NCBI RefSeq assembly: GCF_000319245.1
Contig: NC_019814.1
Location: forward strand, 124,001 to 188,000
Direction of reading: 5' to 3'
Length of the DNA stretch: 64,000 nt
From: Candidatus Kinetoplastibacterium blastocrithidii (ex Strigomonas culicis)
GTDB taxonomy: Bacteria; Pseudomonadota; Gammaproteobacteria; Burkholderiales; Burkholderiaceae_B
This document shows, one piece after another, positions 42,766 through 55,432 of the stretch. Positions within the stretch are counted from its first letter, which is position 1. Every line of letters starts with the position of its first letter. The position numbers and the translations under genes are program-made. The notes under the pieces were generated by a model. It had not been told where the DNA came from and did no database searches. It worked only from the letters and a program-made list of their open reading frames with translations.

Positions 42766-44115
42766 TTATTTTCCTATACAAAAGCTAGAAAATATTTTCT
42801 CTAGCATATCTTCTGATGTAAATTGTCCTGTTATCTCGCACAAATTACAGTGTGACAATCGCAATTCTTCAGCTAAAATATCTAGAAATAAATTTTCTTG
42901 TGTATAAGATATTGCTATTTCTATATGTTCTAATGCTTCTTGTACGGCATGAAAATGCCTTTCCCTGGTAGAGAAAGCATCCTCATCTGATGTTTTGTAT
43001 TCTATTTTTTTTAATATTTCTTTTTTTAGAAAATCCAGACCAGCGCCGCTCTTTGATGATACCAAAATGCCATCATAATAATCGTGATTTTTTTTATATA
43101 AAAGATCTGATTTATTATATATTTTTATAACATTTGTTTTTTTTGATATTTTTTTATTTATGTAATACTCTGTATTATCATCTCCTGTGTTTGAATCTAT
43201 AACATGCAACACTATGTCTGCATTTTCTATTGCCTCCCATGACTTTTCTATTCCTTTTTTTTCTATCAAATTATTACTATGTCTTATCCCAGCAGTATCT
43301 ATAATATTTACCATGACCCCTTTTATATAAATAGCATTAGAAACTTTGTCCCTTGTTGTTCCGGCTAATGGGGTTACTATTGCTATTTCTTCTTCGGATA
43401 ATGCATTCAATAAGCTTGATTTTCCGGAATTTGGCCGCCCTGTTAAAACTATGTTTATACCGTTTTTTAGTATTAAATTGTTTTTTATTTTTGATTTTAA
43501 TTTACTTAGCTTTGATTTTATTGATACCAATGAAACATATATATCTTTTTTTTGAAGATCAGTAATATCTTCTTCAGGAAAGTCTAAATTTGCTTCTAAC
43601 AAAACTCTAAGATTTATTATTTCATTAGATATATCATTTATTACTAATGATAGCGATCCAGACATGGTTTTTATAGAACTTCTTGCCGCGGCTATTGAAG
43701 AAGAATTAATTAAATCAGATATAGCTTCTGCTTGGATTAAATCAATTTTTCCATTTAAGAATGATCTTTTAGTGAACTCTCCTGGATTTGCTAATCTAAC
43801 ACCAATATCTTTACCTTTTAATATGCATATGTCTAGAATTTGATGCTGAGTAACCATTCCACCGTGACATTGAATTTCGATCACATCTTCACCGGTAAAT
43901 GATCTAGGTGCTTTAAAAAAAATTACTATTACATTATCGATAATTTCCTGATCATTATCAATCAAAGTAAGGTAATTTACTGTTCTTTCTTTAATTTCCT
44001 TTTTAAAAAGACTCAGCATTAGCGGCAATAATTCTTTTCCAGAGATTCTTATTATTCCTATGCCGCCTGATCCATGTGCAGTAGCTATGGCTACGATTGG
44101 TACGTTTTTTAACAT
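42766..44115 (-). CDS. mnmE: tRNA modification GTPase MnmE (TrmE)
   Basis: Partner of MnmG in U34 modification. 449 residues (E. coli 454). N-terminal folate-binding domain with GSGGIGIIRISG; the G domain has GRPNSGKSSLLNAL (about 224-237), DTAGIR and NKSD; it ends in CIGK, the catalytic C-terminal motif. An 82-bp gap with a 12-bp hairpin separates it from yidC upstream. Its plus-strand composition is noticeably T-richer than that of mnmG. Confidence 0.97.
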   Translation of the reverse strand: MLKNVPIVAIATAHGSGGIGIIRISGKELLPLMLSLFKKEIKERTVNYLTLIDNDQEIIDNVIVIFFKAPRSFTGEDVIEIQCHGGMVTQHQILDICILKGKDIGVRLANPGEFTKRSFLNGKIDLIQAEAISDLINSSSIAAARSSIKTMSGSLSLVINDISNEIINLRVLLEANLDFPEEDITDLQKKDIYVSLVSIKSKLSKLKSKIKNNLILKNGINIVLTGRPNSGKSSLLNALSEEEIAIVTPLAGTTRDKVSNAIYIKGVMVNIIDTAGIRHSNNLIEKKGIEKSWEAIENADIVLHVIDSNTGDDNTEYYINKKISKKTNVIKIYNKSDLLYKKNHDYYDGILVSSKSGAGLDFLKKEILKKIEYKTSDEDAFSTRERHFHAVQEALEHIEIAISYTQENLFLDILAEELRLSHCNLCEITGQFTSEDMLEKIFSSFCIGK

Positions 44116-44140
44116 GTGATTTTGACTTTATTGATATTGT

Positions 44141-44188
44141 CATAAACCAAAGCTAGAACTTTTTTATTATGTTTAACTTTGGTTTATG
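44141..44188 (-). terminator. 12-bp hairpin between yidC and mnmE
   Basis: Arms cataaaccaaag (44141-44152) and ctttggtttatg (44177-44188) pair perfectly around a 24-nt loop, 10 bp beyond the yidC stop. No U-tract follows. It may terminate weakly or protect the yidC mRNA end. Confidence 0.5.
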
Positions 44189-44197
44189 AAGTTTACT

Positions 44198-45820
44198 TTA
44201 TTGTCTGCTTGTTTCTCTTGTTATAAACCATTGTTGAGCTATTGATAGTATATTATTTATACACCAGTACAAAACTAAACCAGATGGAAAAAAGAACATC
44301 ATGCCACCAAATACTAAAGGCATTATCATCATTACTTTTGCTTGCACCGGATCAGGTGGTGATGGATTTAGTTTTATTTGAACAACCATTGTAATCATCA
44401 TTAATATTGGCAGAATCATGAATGGATCTGTTGCAGATAAATCTTTAATCCAAAATATCCAAGGAGCTCCTCTCATTTCAACACTGGATAAAAGAACCCA
44501 ATATAAAGATATAAAAACAGGTATTTGTATAATCATTGGCAGACATCCTCCCAAAGGATTAATTTTTTCCTTGCGATATAATTCTATTATTGATGAATTA
44601 AATCTTTTTGTATCGTCCCCACACTGTTCTTTTATCGACTGTATGCGAGGAGATATTTTTTTTAATCTCGCCATTGATCTATAACTTTTTGATGCCAAAG
44701 GAAAGAAAATCATTTTTACGAATACTGTCAACAGTACTATTGTCCATCCCCAATTCTTTGTTAATGAGAAAATCCAATTCATTAAATTGAATAATGGTTT
44801 AGCTATTATTGTAAACACTCCGTAGTCTACAACCAAATCTAATCCTTTAGATATTTCTGACATTTGTTTTTGATCTTGCGGCCCAATCCATAAAAATGAT
44901 AAATTTTCATGGTAGCTATCAGGTTCTATTTGTCCTAAGGATTCTATAGTTCTTGCAGCGAATATTTTATTTTCATTATCCACCTCAACAATCTCGTTAT
45001 TTCTATTAGAATTACTAGATGGTATACAAGCGGTAGCAAAATAGTGCTGTATCATGGCGATCCATCCATTCTCAGATTTTTTTGCATATTTAGCTTTATT
45101 ATTAGAAATATCCTTGAATGATACTTTTTGAAATTTTTCTTTTTCCGAGTATAAAGCTACTCCATTAAATGTTTTATAAAAACTTGAACTATCTGTCGGC
45201 TCGCTACTATCCCTTAGTATTTGTAAATACAGGTGAGGATTTATTGATTTGTCATTTTTGTTGATAACTTTATGATTTACTTTTATTGCATAGCTATTCA
45301 TGCTCAAAATGAAAGTTTTTATGAGAATAACATCACCTGATTCACAAGAAAAACTTATTTCTATATTTTGATCTGATATTTTTTTATTTGATAATAGATT
45401 AAATTTATTATTGTGATTTGGTATATTTTCTTTTCCTAATAAACCTGATTGTATTGTATACAAGAAATTGTCATTTATATCTAATAATATAGTATGTTTA
45501 TTATCATTTTGATTAGTGTACTTTAGCAATTCTGCTTTTACTATCTGAGCTCCTGTTTTACTAAAAGTTATTTTTAAAACATCATTCTCGACTGTAACAG
45601 TATCATCCATTAGTTTTTTTGCCAGATCAATATAAGATTTGACGGTTTCTTTTTTACTGTCTTTTAGTAAAGGAACATGTTTCTGTAAATTATTATTATT
45701 TGATTCAGGCAGTAAAATTTCTTGGTTTGTTTTGATTAAGTTTTCATTTTGCCAATTGTTCCAAAGAACTAAGATAGAGCAGGAAAAAATAATCCAAAGT
45801 AGAGTTCGTTTTATATCCAT
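44198..45820 (-). CDS. yidC: membrane protein insertase YidC
   Basis: Inserts and folds inner-membrane proteins alone or with SecYEG. 540 residues (E. coli 548). One N-terminal membrane segment (about 6-20), a large periplasmic domain rich in Asn and Lys, then the conserved 60K-insertase core from about residue 345, including NWGWTIVLLTVFVKMIFFPL and NPLGGCLPMIIQIPVFISLY, with the groove-facing Arg in LASKSYRSMARLK. The periplasmic part is divergent, as in other AT-rich symbionts. It is 51 bp from yidD. Confidence 0.96.
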   Translation of the reverse strand: MDIKRTLLWIIFSCSILVLWNNWQNENLIKTNQEILLPESNNNNLQKHVPLLKDSKKETVKSYIDLAKKLMDDTVTVENDVLKITFSKTGAQIVKAELLKYTNQNDNKHTILLDINDNFLYTIQSGLLGKENIPNHNNKFNLLSNKKISDQNIEISFSCESGDVILIKTFILSMNSYAIKVNHKVINKNDKSINPHLYLQILRDSSEPTDSSSFYKTFNGVALYSEKEKFQKVSFKDISNNKAKYAKKSENGWIAMIQHYFATACIPSSNSNRNNEIVEVDNENKIFAARTIESLGQIEPDSYHENLSFLWIGPQDQKQMSEISKGLDLVVDYGVFTIIAKPLFNLMNWIFSLTKNWGWTIVLLTVFVKMIFFPLASKSYRSMARLKKISPRIQSIKEQCGDDTKRFNSSIIELYRKEKINPLGGCLPMIIQIPVFISLYWVLLSSVEMRGAPWIFWIKDLSATDPFMILPILMMITMVVQIKLNPSPPDPVQAKVMMIMPLVFGGMMFFFPSGLVLYWCINNILSIAQQWFITRETSRQ

Positions 45821-45871
45821 GTTTAGTGATATCTTTTAATAAAAGGAATTGTTATAACTAGTTAAATATTT

Positions 45872-46081
45872 TTAAGGTATTTTGTCATTACCACCTTTAA
45901 AGAAAGGATTGCATCTTAAGATGCGTAGAATAGTTAGATATACTCCTTTAATATTCCCATGTTTATTTATAGCGTCTATAGCATATGTAGAACAAGATGG
46001 ATTAAATCTACATTGATTTCTAATTAATGGACTTATCGAATATTTATAAAGCTTGATAAGCATAATTAGTACATTTTGCAT
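45872..46081 (-). CDS. yidD: membrane protein insertion efficiency factor YidD
   Basis: Small inner-membrane-associated protein that aids YidC-dependent insertion. 69 residues (E. coli 85). N-terminal amphipathic helix LIMLIKLYKYSISP, then the family signature CRFNPSCSTYAIDAI and RILRCNPFFKGG. Starts 16 bp inside the end of rnpA, giving coupled translation. Confidence 0.95.
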   Translation of the reverse strand: MQNVLIMLIKLYKYSISPLIRNQCRFNPSCSTYAIDAINKHGNIKGVYLTILRILRCNPFFKGGNDKIP

Positions 46082-46461
46082 TTCGAGATTTTATAAAAAT
46101 GATTATTGATTTCAATAGCTGCCATTTTTTTTATCTTTATTAATGATACTAACGTGACTTTTGAGTGTAGACGAACTACATAATCGTTGATAGGCATAAG
46201 ACATCTGTTTTTTCGAAATGATTCGCGAATTATTCTTTTAATTAGATTTCTGACTATTGCTTTATGGGCAAATTTTTTTGAAAATATTAATCCTAATCTA
46301 CTGTTAGATTGGTTTTTTTTTATGAAAGGATCAGCTGCCTTAACAGAGAAAAGAATACCTCGAGATAATATTTTCCCTTTAAGGACAGCTTGAAATTCAC
46401 TAGGACTGTGTAAACGAGCTTCGGTTGGAAACCTAGCCCTTGTATTTGCAACTCTCAACAA
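46066..46461 (-). CDS. rnpA: ribonuclease P protein component, TTG start
   Basis: Protein subunit of RNase P, which removes tRNA 5' leaders. 131 residues (E. coli 119). Conserved EARLHSPSEFQAVLKG and the basic signature FSKKFAHKAIVRNLIKRIIR. The frame has no ATG before the conserved core; the codons at 46461 and 46458 are both TTG and an upstream stop closes the frame, so initiation at TTG is required. It lies 24 bp after rpmH. The RNase P RNA is not in this window. Confidence 0.93.
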   Translation of the reverse strand: MLRVANTRARFPTEARLHSPSEFQAVLKGKILSRGILFSVKAADPFIKKNQSNSRLGLIFSKKFAHKAIVRNLIKRIIRESFRKNRCLMPINDYVVRLHSKVTLVSLIKIKKMAAIEINNHFYKISKCKMY

Positions 46462-46485
46462 TTTTAGTAATTATGTTAAGTTTAC

Positions 46486-46620
46486 TTATACAGCTAGTCG
46501 TTTTCTACCTTTAGCTCTACGAGCATTAAGAATAGCACGCCCAGAACGTGTTTTCATCCTTATGCGAAATCCATGTGTTCGCTTACGACGTGTTACAGAA
46601 GGTTGATAGGTTCGTTTCAT
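46486..46620 (-). CDS. rpmH: 50S ribosomal protein L34
   Basis: A 44-residue ribosomal protein translated from the reverse strand: starts [18 protein letters not shown] and ends GRKRLAV. All conserved basic residues are present. Head of the rpmH-rnpA-yidD-yidC cluster, divergent from dnaA. Confidence 0.97.
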   Translation of the reverse strand: MKRTYQPSVTRRKRTHGFRIRMKTRSGRAILNARRAKGRKRLAV

Positions 46621-46922
46621 TTGAAGTCTACTAAAAGAACAAAAATAGGAGTATAGTGTATCATATCAAAAATAATAACTGCTAATGTTATCCGTGTTTG
46701 TAATTTTGTCGTAAAAAATACATTTTGTTGATATATAATGTATCGCTTACAGGTACATCTCATAATTCATAGCAAACTTACATAACAGGAAGTGTATATG
46801 TTAGGCTAAGAAATTAATTTCATCAAGTCGTTTATATGATATGTATACATAACGTATAATCTGATTGCTTTGTTTTTTTATATTTTATAATACGAATTTA
46901 TCTTGGCTTGCATAATAATATC
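46621..46922. promoter_or_regulatory. rpmH-dnaA divergent intergenic region
   Basis: About 300 bp between the divergent starts of rpmH and dnaA. It must hold promoters for both. TATACT-like (minus) and TATAAT-like (plus, 46855-46860) hexamers are visible but lack good -35 partners. Only one degenerate DnaA site, TTATCCGTG (46688-46696, two mismatches), was found. A 10-bp palindrome atgtatacat lies at 46841-46850. No hairpin terminator or RNA gene was recognised. Confidence 0.45.
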
Positions 46923-48340
46923 ATGGAAGATTTTTGGTTATCTTTTATCTCTAGTCTAGAAAAGGAACTTCCTCCTCAGCAAATTAGTGCCTGGATTAAG
47001 CCACTTATTCCTGTTGCTTTTGATGAATCTAAAAGCATTTTACGTATAATGGCTCCTAATAGATTTAAACTTGATCTAGTAAAAAAGAAATTCGCTAGTC
47101 AAATTGAAGTGCTAGCCTCAGATTGGTTTAAGAAATCAGTAAATGTTGTATTTGAGTTACCAGCTAATGGTGAAAGATCTATTCAAAGGAAAAATGATAC
47201 GTCCTCTTCAGATGTTGATAATGATCCTTATGAAAAAAAGTCAGGCAGCAATAGTAGTACGATAGCCCCAAAGATTGAATTAGCAACCTCTCATGAGGTT
47301 GCTAATATAGCCTATGAGCGCTCTAGACTAAATACTGTTCTGACTTTTGATGGCTTTGTTACAGGCAAGGCAAATCAGCTAGCTAGGGCTGCTGCAGTTC
47401 AAGTTTCTGAGAATCCTGGGGTTTCATATAATCCTCTTTTCTTATATGGAGGAGTAGGATTAGGAAAAACACACTTGATACATGCTGTTGGTAACTCAAT
47501 GTTGTTTGCCAGGAGTGATGTTAGGGTTAGGTACGTTCATGCAGATCAATATGTTTCAGACGTTGTTAAAGCCTATCAGAGAAAGGCTTTTGATGAGTTT
47601 AAAAAATATTATCATTCTTTAGATTTATTGCTTATAGATGATATACAGTTTTTTTCTGGTAAAAACAGAACACAGGAAGAATTTTTTTATGCTTTTGAAG
47701 CTATGGTTGCTCAACATAAGCAAATAATAATCACTAGTGATACATATCCTAAGGAATTATCTGGTATTGATAGTAGATTAATATCTAGATTTGACTCTGG
47801 TTTAACTGTGGCCATAGAGCCCCCTGAATTAGAAATGAGAGTAGCTATTTTATTAAGAAAAGCAGAGTCAGAAAATTTACCAATGCCAGAAGAGGTCGCT
47901 TTTTTTATAGCAAAACATTTAAGAAGCAATGTAAGAGAATTGGAAGGCGCATTACGTAAGGTTTTAGCCTACATCCGTTTTCATGGCAGGAATGTTTTGA
48001 CTGTTGATGTTTGCAAAGAAGCATTAAAAGATTTGTTATCTGTTTCTAATGGACAAATTACTGTAGAGAATATACAAAAGACTGTTGCCGATTACTATAA
48101 GATTAAAGTAGCCGACATGTACTCTAAAAGAAGACCTGCTAATATAGCTCTACCACGCCAAATTGCTATGTATCTATCTAAAGAACTTACTCAGAAGAGT
48201 TTGCCAGAGATAGGTGATTTATTTGGTGGTCGTGATCACACTACTGTATTGCATGCTGTTAGAAAAATCTCTGATGCACGCATAAAACAGTCTGAGTTAA
48301 ATCATAATCTTCATGTGCTTGAACAAACTTTAAAGGGATA

Positions 48341-48341
<1 letters not shown>
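46923..48341 (+). CDS. dnaA: chromosomal replication initiator DnaA
   Basis: AAA+ ATPase that opens oriC. 472 residues (E. coli 467) from ATG 46923; an in-frame TTG at 46908 adds five residues. N-terminal oligomerisation domain ([21 protein letters not shown]), short Ser/Asn-rich linker, Walker [10 protein letters not shown], Walker B LLIDDIQF, arginine finger region [10 protein letters not shown], and the DNA-binding signature [15 protein letters not shown]. Its last base is the first base of the dnaN start (TAATG). Confidence 0.98.
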
Positions 48342-51957
<3,616 letters not shown>

Positions 51958-51965
51958 TAGATTGG

Positions 51966-52790
51966 TCATTTCAAGATTTTCATTATATCGATACTGTTCG
52001 TTATTGTTACTCCAATGCCCTCCATATCTGATAGGAACTTTCTTGTATCTTCTTCATATCCATTAACAGGACTCATGCAGTCAGTTAAGATCATTATGTT
52101 TTCAAGGTTTTTTCTTTTGCTATTATATATAAGATCTTCAATAGTCTCTTTTACACAGTGACTGCTAGATTCTCCTGCTATTAATAAAATATCACATTTA
52201 TCTAAGTGTTTTATTAATTTTTCATTTATACATTTTATATTTTTTCTGTTATCTCTGGAGAGCACGCTAAACTGTTCTCTTAGTGGATCTAATCCTTTTA
52301 AGATTATATTAGTTCTTTTTGAATTCGTATCTTCCCATGTTCTCTGTGATATTTGTATATGATTATTAATATTATTTCCCCAAGTGCCAATTTCACAATG
52401 TACCGGCCATATTGTTAGTCCTTTTTTTTCAGATTTTTCTATATACTCTAAGTATTTTATTATTTGTTTTTTGTTGTCTTTTGTCCTTGGAATAATAGTT
52501 TTCTTTACAATGTCATCTGATGTAACTATGGTAAAAGGGTCTACATCGTTATCTCCTGTTTTCCAGAAACATGTGTGAGCTATATCCATTCTATAGTGAC
52601 TGTCTAGTGTAATTATTATATTAGATATGGTTTTTATGTTTTTTTTTATAAAGCTTCCAAGTCTTTTCATATCATTATTAGAGCCCACTATTGGTAAAGC
52701 TGGTGATGTCTTATTAAACAGATACTCATTTTTAGGTGTCTCACAAAAATCATTTTGAGGATCTATAATCATTAAATTTAGTTTTGTCAT
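51966..52790 (-). CDS. nicotinamidase-like cysteine hydrolase (isochorismatase superfamily)
   Basis: 274 residues. The predicted catalytic triad is D10 (LMIIDPQNDF), K155 (ILKGLDP) and C192 (ESSSHCVKET). A metal site D63-x-H65 and H72 (TLDSHYRMDIAH) and the WPVHC motif at 118-122 are typical of nicotinamidases, which hydrolyse nicotinamide to nicotinate for NAD salvage. It is longer than PncA (about 210), with an inserted lysine-rich segment near 95-115, so the substrate is not certain. It starts 2 bp after the topB stop, so the two are cotranscribed, and converges on gyrB. Confidence 0.75.
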   Translation of the reverse strand: MTKLNLMIIDPQNDFCETPKNEYLFNKTSPALPIVGSNNDMKRLGSFIKKNIKTISNIIITLDSHYRMDIAHTCFWKTGDNDVDPFTIVTSDDIVKKTIIPRTKDNKKQIIKYLEYIEKSEKKGLTIWPVHCEIGTWGNNINNHIQISQRTWEDTNSKRTNIILKGLDPLREQFSVLSRDNRKNIKCINEKLIKHLDKCDILLIAGESSSHCVKETIEDLIYNSKRKNLENIMILTDCMSPVNGYEEDTRKFLSDMEGIGVTITNSIDIMKILK

Positions 52791-52792
52791 AT

Positions 52793-55255
52793 TTAGTTAT
52801 CTTTAGTTTTTTTATTTTTTTCAAATTTGAATTCTATTTTTCCATGATTTAATGTTAGATATGCTTTAAATTTCCTCTTGGTTCTCGCCGAAATAAAACC
52901 ATCAAGTAGGCTTGTAGATCCTATAGTTAATAGTTTAATAATTTGATCATTAGATATTTCCTGATGTAATATATTCTTATTTATGCGAAAATCACATTTT
53001 TTTTGTTCATTAATATTATTTGAGCAGATGTAACTGTTGTTATTTTCAAATACACTCCCAGAACATTTTGGACAATTTCCTAATGTTTCCTGTTCTGATA
53101 TATTAGCGATATCATTATCATTATTCTGCCCAAAATCAAACTCTAATTTCCAGTCATTATTTATATATAAAGTTGCAGAGAAAGATCTAAATGATTTGCT
53201 AACAAAGTTATCCAAGGGGCCTATTTTTTTGTTTTTTAATAAATACTCAACCTCTTGTAATTCAAAAGTTCTACTACCGGGATGTTTACTTATTGAAAAA
53301 TCACATTGTAGGCAACAATATCTACGGTAATTTTCAGCAAATTTGCCTCCGCATTTTGGACAAGGATTCTCAAAAGTAACGTAATCTCCTGGAACATTAT
53401 TATTTTCATATTCTTTTGTTTTTTTTACTATATTTTTTGTCATGTCAACTATTTCATTCATAAAAATAGAACTCTCCAGCTTATTTTGTTCTATTTTTTT
53501 TAGTTTTTGTTCCCATTCTCCTGTTAATTCTGGGGATGTTAGTTCTTTTATATTTAGCCCCGATAGTAATGTCATTAATTGATTTGCCTTTGCTGTCGGT
53601 ATTAATTCTTTTCCAAAACGACGTAAATATTGCTCACTTATAAGACCTTCAATTATAGATGCTCTTGTTGCTGGAGTACCTAATCCTCTTTCAGATATTG
53701 CTTCTCTTAATTCCTCGTCTTCTATTAGTTTTCCAGCTCCTTCCATTGCTGATAGTATGGAGGCTTCATTGTAACGTGCTGGTGGTTTTGTGGTTAGATC
53801 TTTTATGATAACTGATTTATTGGTAACTATTTCGTTGTCAATTATTCTAACTAGGTCAATATCTGTATTTTGGTTATCTTTATTGTAGACTGACAACCAC
53901 CCAGGATTAGTTAGTATTTTTCCTTCTGTTTTAAATTTATGTTCATTAACTTCAGTAGTCCTTATAGTATTTAAATATTCAGCTGCTGGAAAAAAAACAG
54001 CAAGGAATCTTTTTAGTACCATAACGTATATTTTTACTTCTAATTCACTTAATTTATTTGGGATTTGTAGAGTGGGTACTATTGCAAAGTGGTCAGAAAT
54101 TTTTTTATTGTTAAAAACTCTTTGATTTAATTTTACCCATTGATTTTGAGTAATTTGTCCTGCGCAGTTTGATATAATATTATCTACTATTTCAGTATTG
54201 GTGCTATATATCAACTTAATAGTATCTTTAACTGTTGTTATATAATCTTCTGGCAAATGGCGTGAATCTGTCCTTGGATATGTTAGTGCTTTGTGTTTTT
54301 CATATAAAGATTGAGCGAGATTAAGAGTTGTTTTAGCAGAAAGACCAAACCTGATATTAGCCTCCCTTTGTAGTGAAGTAAGATCGTATAGACTTGGAGA
54401 TAATTGGGTAGATTTTTTAGACTTATCGTAAACAAACCCAGTAGTATTTTCACATTCTCTCTTTATTCTAGAAGCTTCTTCATAAGACCATATCCTTGAT
54501 TCTCTTTTTTCTGGATCATTATCATTCTTTTTAAAAGAACTATTAACCCACTTAGCATCATAGGACCCGTTTTTTGATTCAAAAGTAGCTACTAGTTCCC
54601 AATAATCTTGAGATATGAAATTTTTTATTTGTTTCTCACGTTTGCTAACTATAGTAAGAGTAGGAGTTTGAACTCTACCAACAGTAGTTTTAAAAAAACC
54701 TCCATCTTTACTATTAAATGCTGTCATTGCTCTGGTACCGTTAATCCCAATTAACCAGTCAGCTTCAGCCCTGGAACGAGCAGCATGCTCAAGAGATTTT
54801 AGTTGCTCATCAGTTCTTAGATTTTTAAATGCATCTTGTATTGCATCTTTAGTCATAGACTGTAACCATAAGCGATAGACTTGTTTTTTTGTTTTAGAAA
54901 ACTCTATAATGTACCTGAATATTAGTTCTCCTTCTCTTCCTGCATCACAGGCATTAATTATTGATTTGATATCTTTTCGTTTGATGCTTCTGTTCAGTAG
55001 TTTTAAACGTTCAGAAGCTCTTTTATCAATAGGAATTAGTTCGAATTTATTAGGTATTATAGGTAAGCTAGAGAGGTTCCACTTACCTTTAGATGGCTCA
55101 TTTGATGCTGATAGAGTTAGTAGGTGCCCTATGCTTGATGTAATCACATAGTCTTCATTTTCATAAAACTCATTATTCTTCTTAAAGCCCCCCAAGGCTT
55201 TTGATATATCATTTGCAACAGATGGTTTTTCTGCAATTATCAGCTGTTTATCCAT
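52793..55255 (-). CDS. topB: DNA topoisomerase III
   Basis: Type IA topoisomerase that decatenates DNA and resolves recombination intermediates. 820 residues, longer than E. coli TopB (653). TOPRIM domain from LIIAEKPSVANDISKALGG with NACDAGREGELIFRYI; catalytic tyrosine in LTYPRTDSRHLPED; ERGLGTPATRASIIE. The C-terminal part has zinc-ribbon cysteine clusters (CPKCGGKF with CCLQC; CPKCSGSVF with a later C pair) and repeats, as in other betaproteobacterial forms. No sign of decay. Divergent from argD. Confidence 0.93.
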   Translation of the reverse strand: MDKQLIIAEKPSVANDISKALGGFKKNNEFYENEDYVITSSIGHLLTLSASNEPSKGKWNLSSLPIIPNKFELIPIDKRASERLKLLNRSIKRKDIKSIINACDAGREGELIFRYIIEFSKTKKQVYRLWLQSMTKDAIQDAFKNLRTDEQLKSLEHAARSRAEADWLIGINGTRAMTAFNSKDGGFFKTTVGRVQTPTLTIVSKREKQIKNFISQDYWELVATFESKNGSYDAKWVNSSFKKNDNDPEKRESRIWSYEEASRIKRECENTTGFVYDKSKKSTQLSPSLYDLTSLQREANIRFGLSAKTTLNLAQSLYEKHKALTYPRTDSRHLPEDYITTVKDTIKLIYSTNTEIVDNIISNCAGQITQNQWVKLNQRVFNNKKISDHFAIVPTLQIPNKLSELEVKIYVMVLKRFLAVFFPAAEYLNTIRTTEVNEHKFKTEGKILTNPGWLSVYNKDNQNTDIDLVRIIDNEIVTNKSVIIKDLTTKPPARYNEASILSAMEGAGKLIEDEELREAISERGLGTPATRASIIEGLISEQYLRRFGKELIPTAKANQLMTLLSGLNIKELTSPELTGEWEQKLKKIEQNKLESSIFMNEIVDMTKNIVKKTKEYENNNVPGDYVTFENPCPKCGGKFAENYRRYCCLQCDFSISKHPGSRTFELQEVEYLLKNKKIGPLDNFVSKSFRSFSATLYINNDWKLEFDFGQNNDNDIANISEQETLGNCPKCSGSVFENNNSYICSNNINEQKKCDFRINKNILHQEISNDQIIKLLTIGSTSLLDGFISARTKRKFKAYLTLNHGKIEFKFEKNKKTKDN

Positions 55256-55342
55256 ATTTTTTAAGATGTTTTCGTAAGTAATTAGGCGTATATTGTATAC
55301 TTTATTATTTGATTTATTATATTAAGGATGTTTTTAAATAAA

Positions 55343-55370
55343 TTGTCAATTGTCTAGTGGTTTATATAGT
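55343..55370 (+). promoter_or_regulatory. likely argD promoter
   Basis: TTGTCA (55343-55348), 16-nt spacer, TATAGT (55365-55370); each hexamer matches five of six consensus bases. It lies 62 bp upstream of the argD ATG within the 177-bp topB-argD divergent gap, whose remainder is AT-rich and unremarkable. Confidence 0.6.
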
Positions 55371-55432
55371 AGTACCACATTGATCTTATATATGATCTTT
55401 TATCAACAGTTTTAATTTTGGTGGTTATTTAT

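Noticed and set aside
46688-46696. DnaA-box-like TTATCCGTG upstream of dnaA
   Set aside because: Two mismatches and no neighbouring boxes, so not enough to call an origin there.
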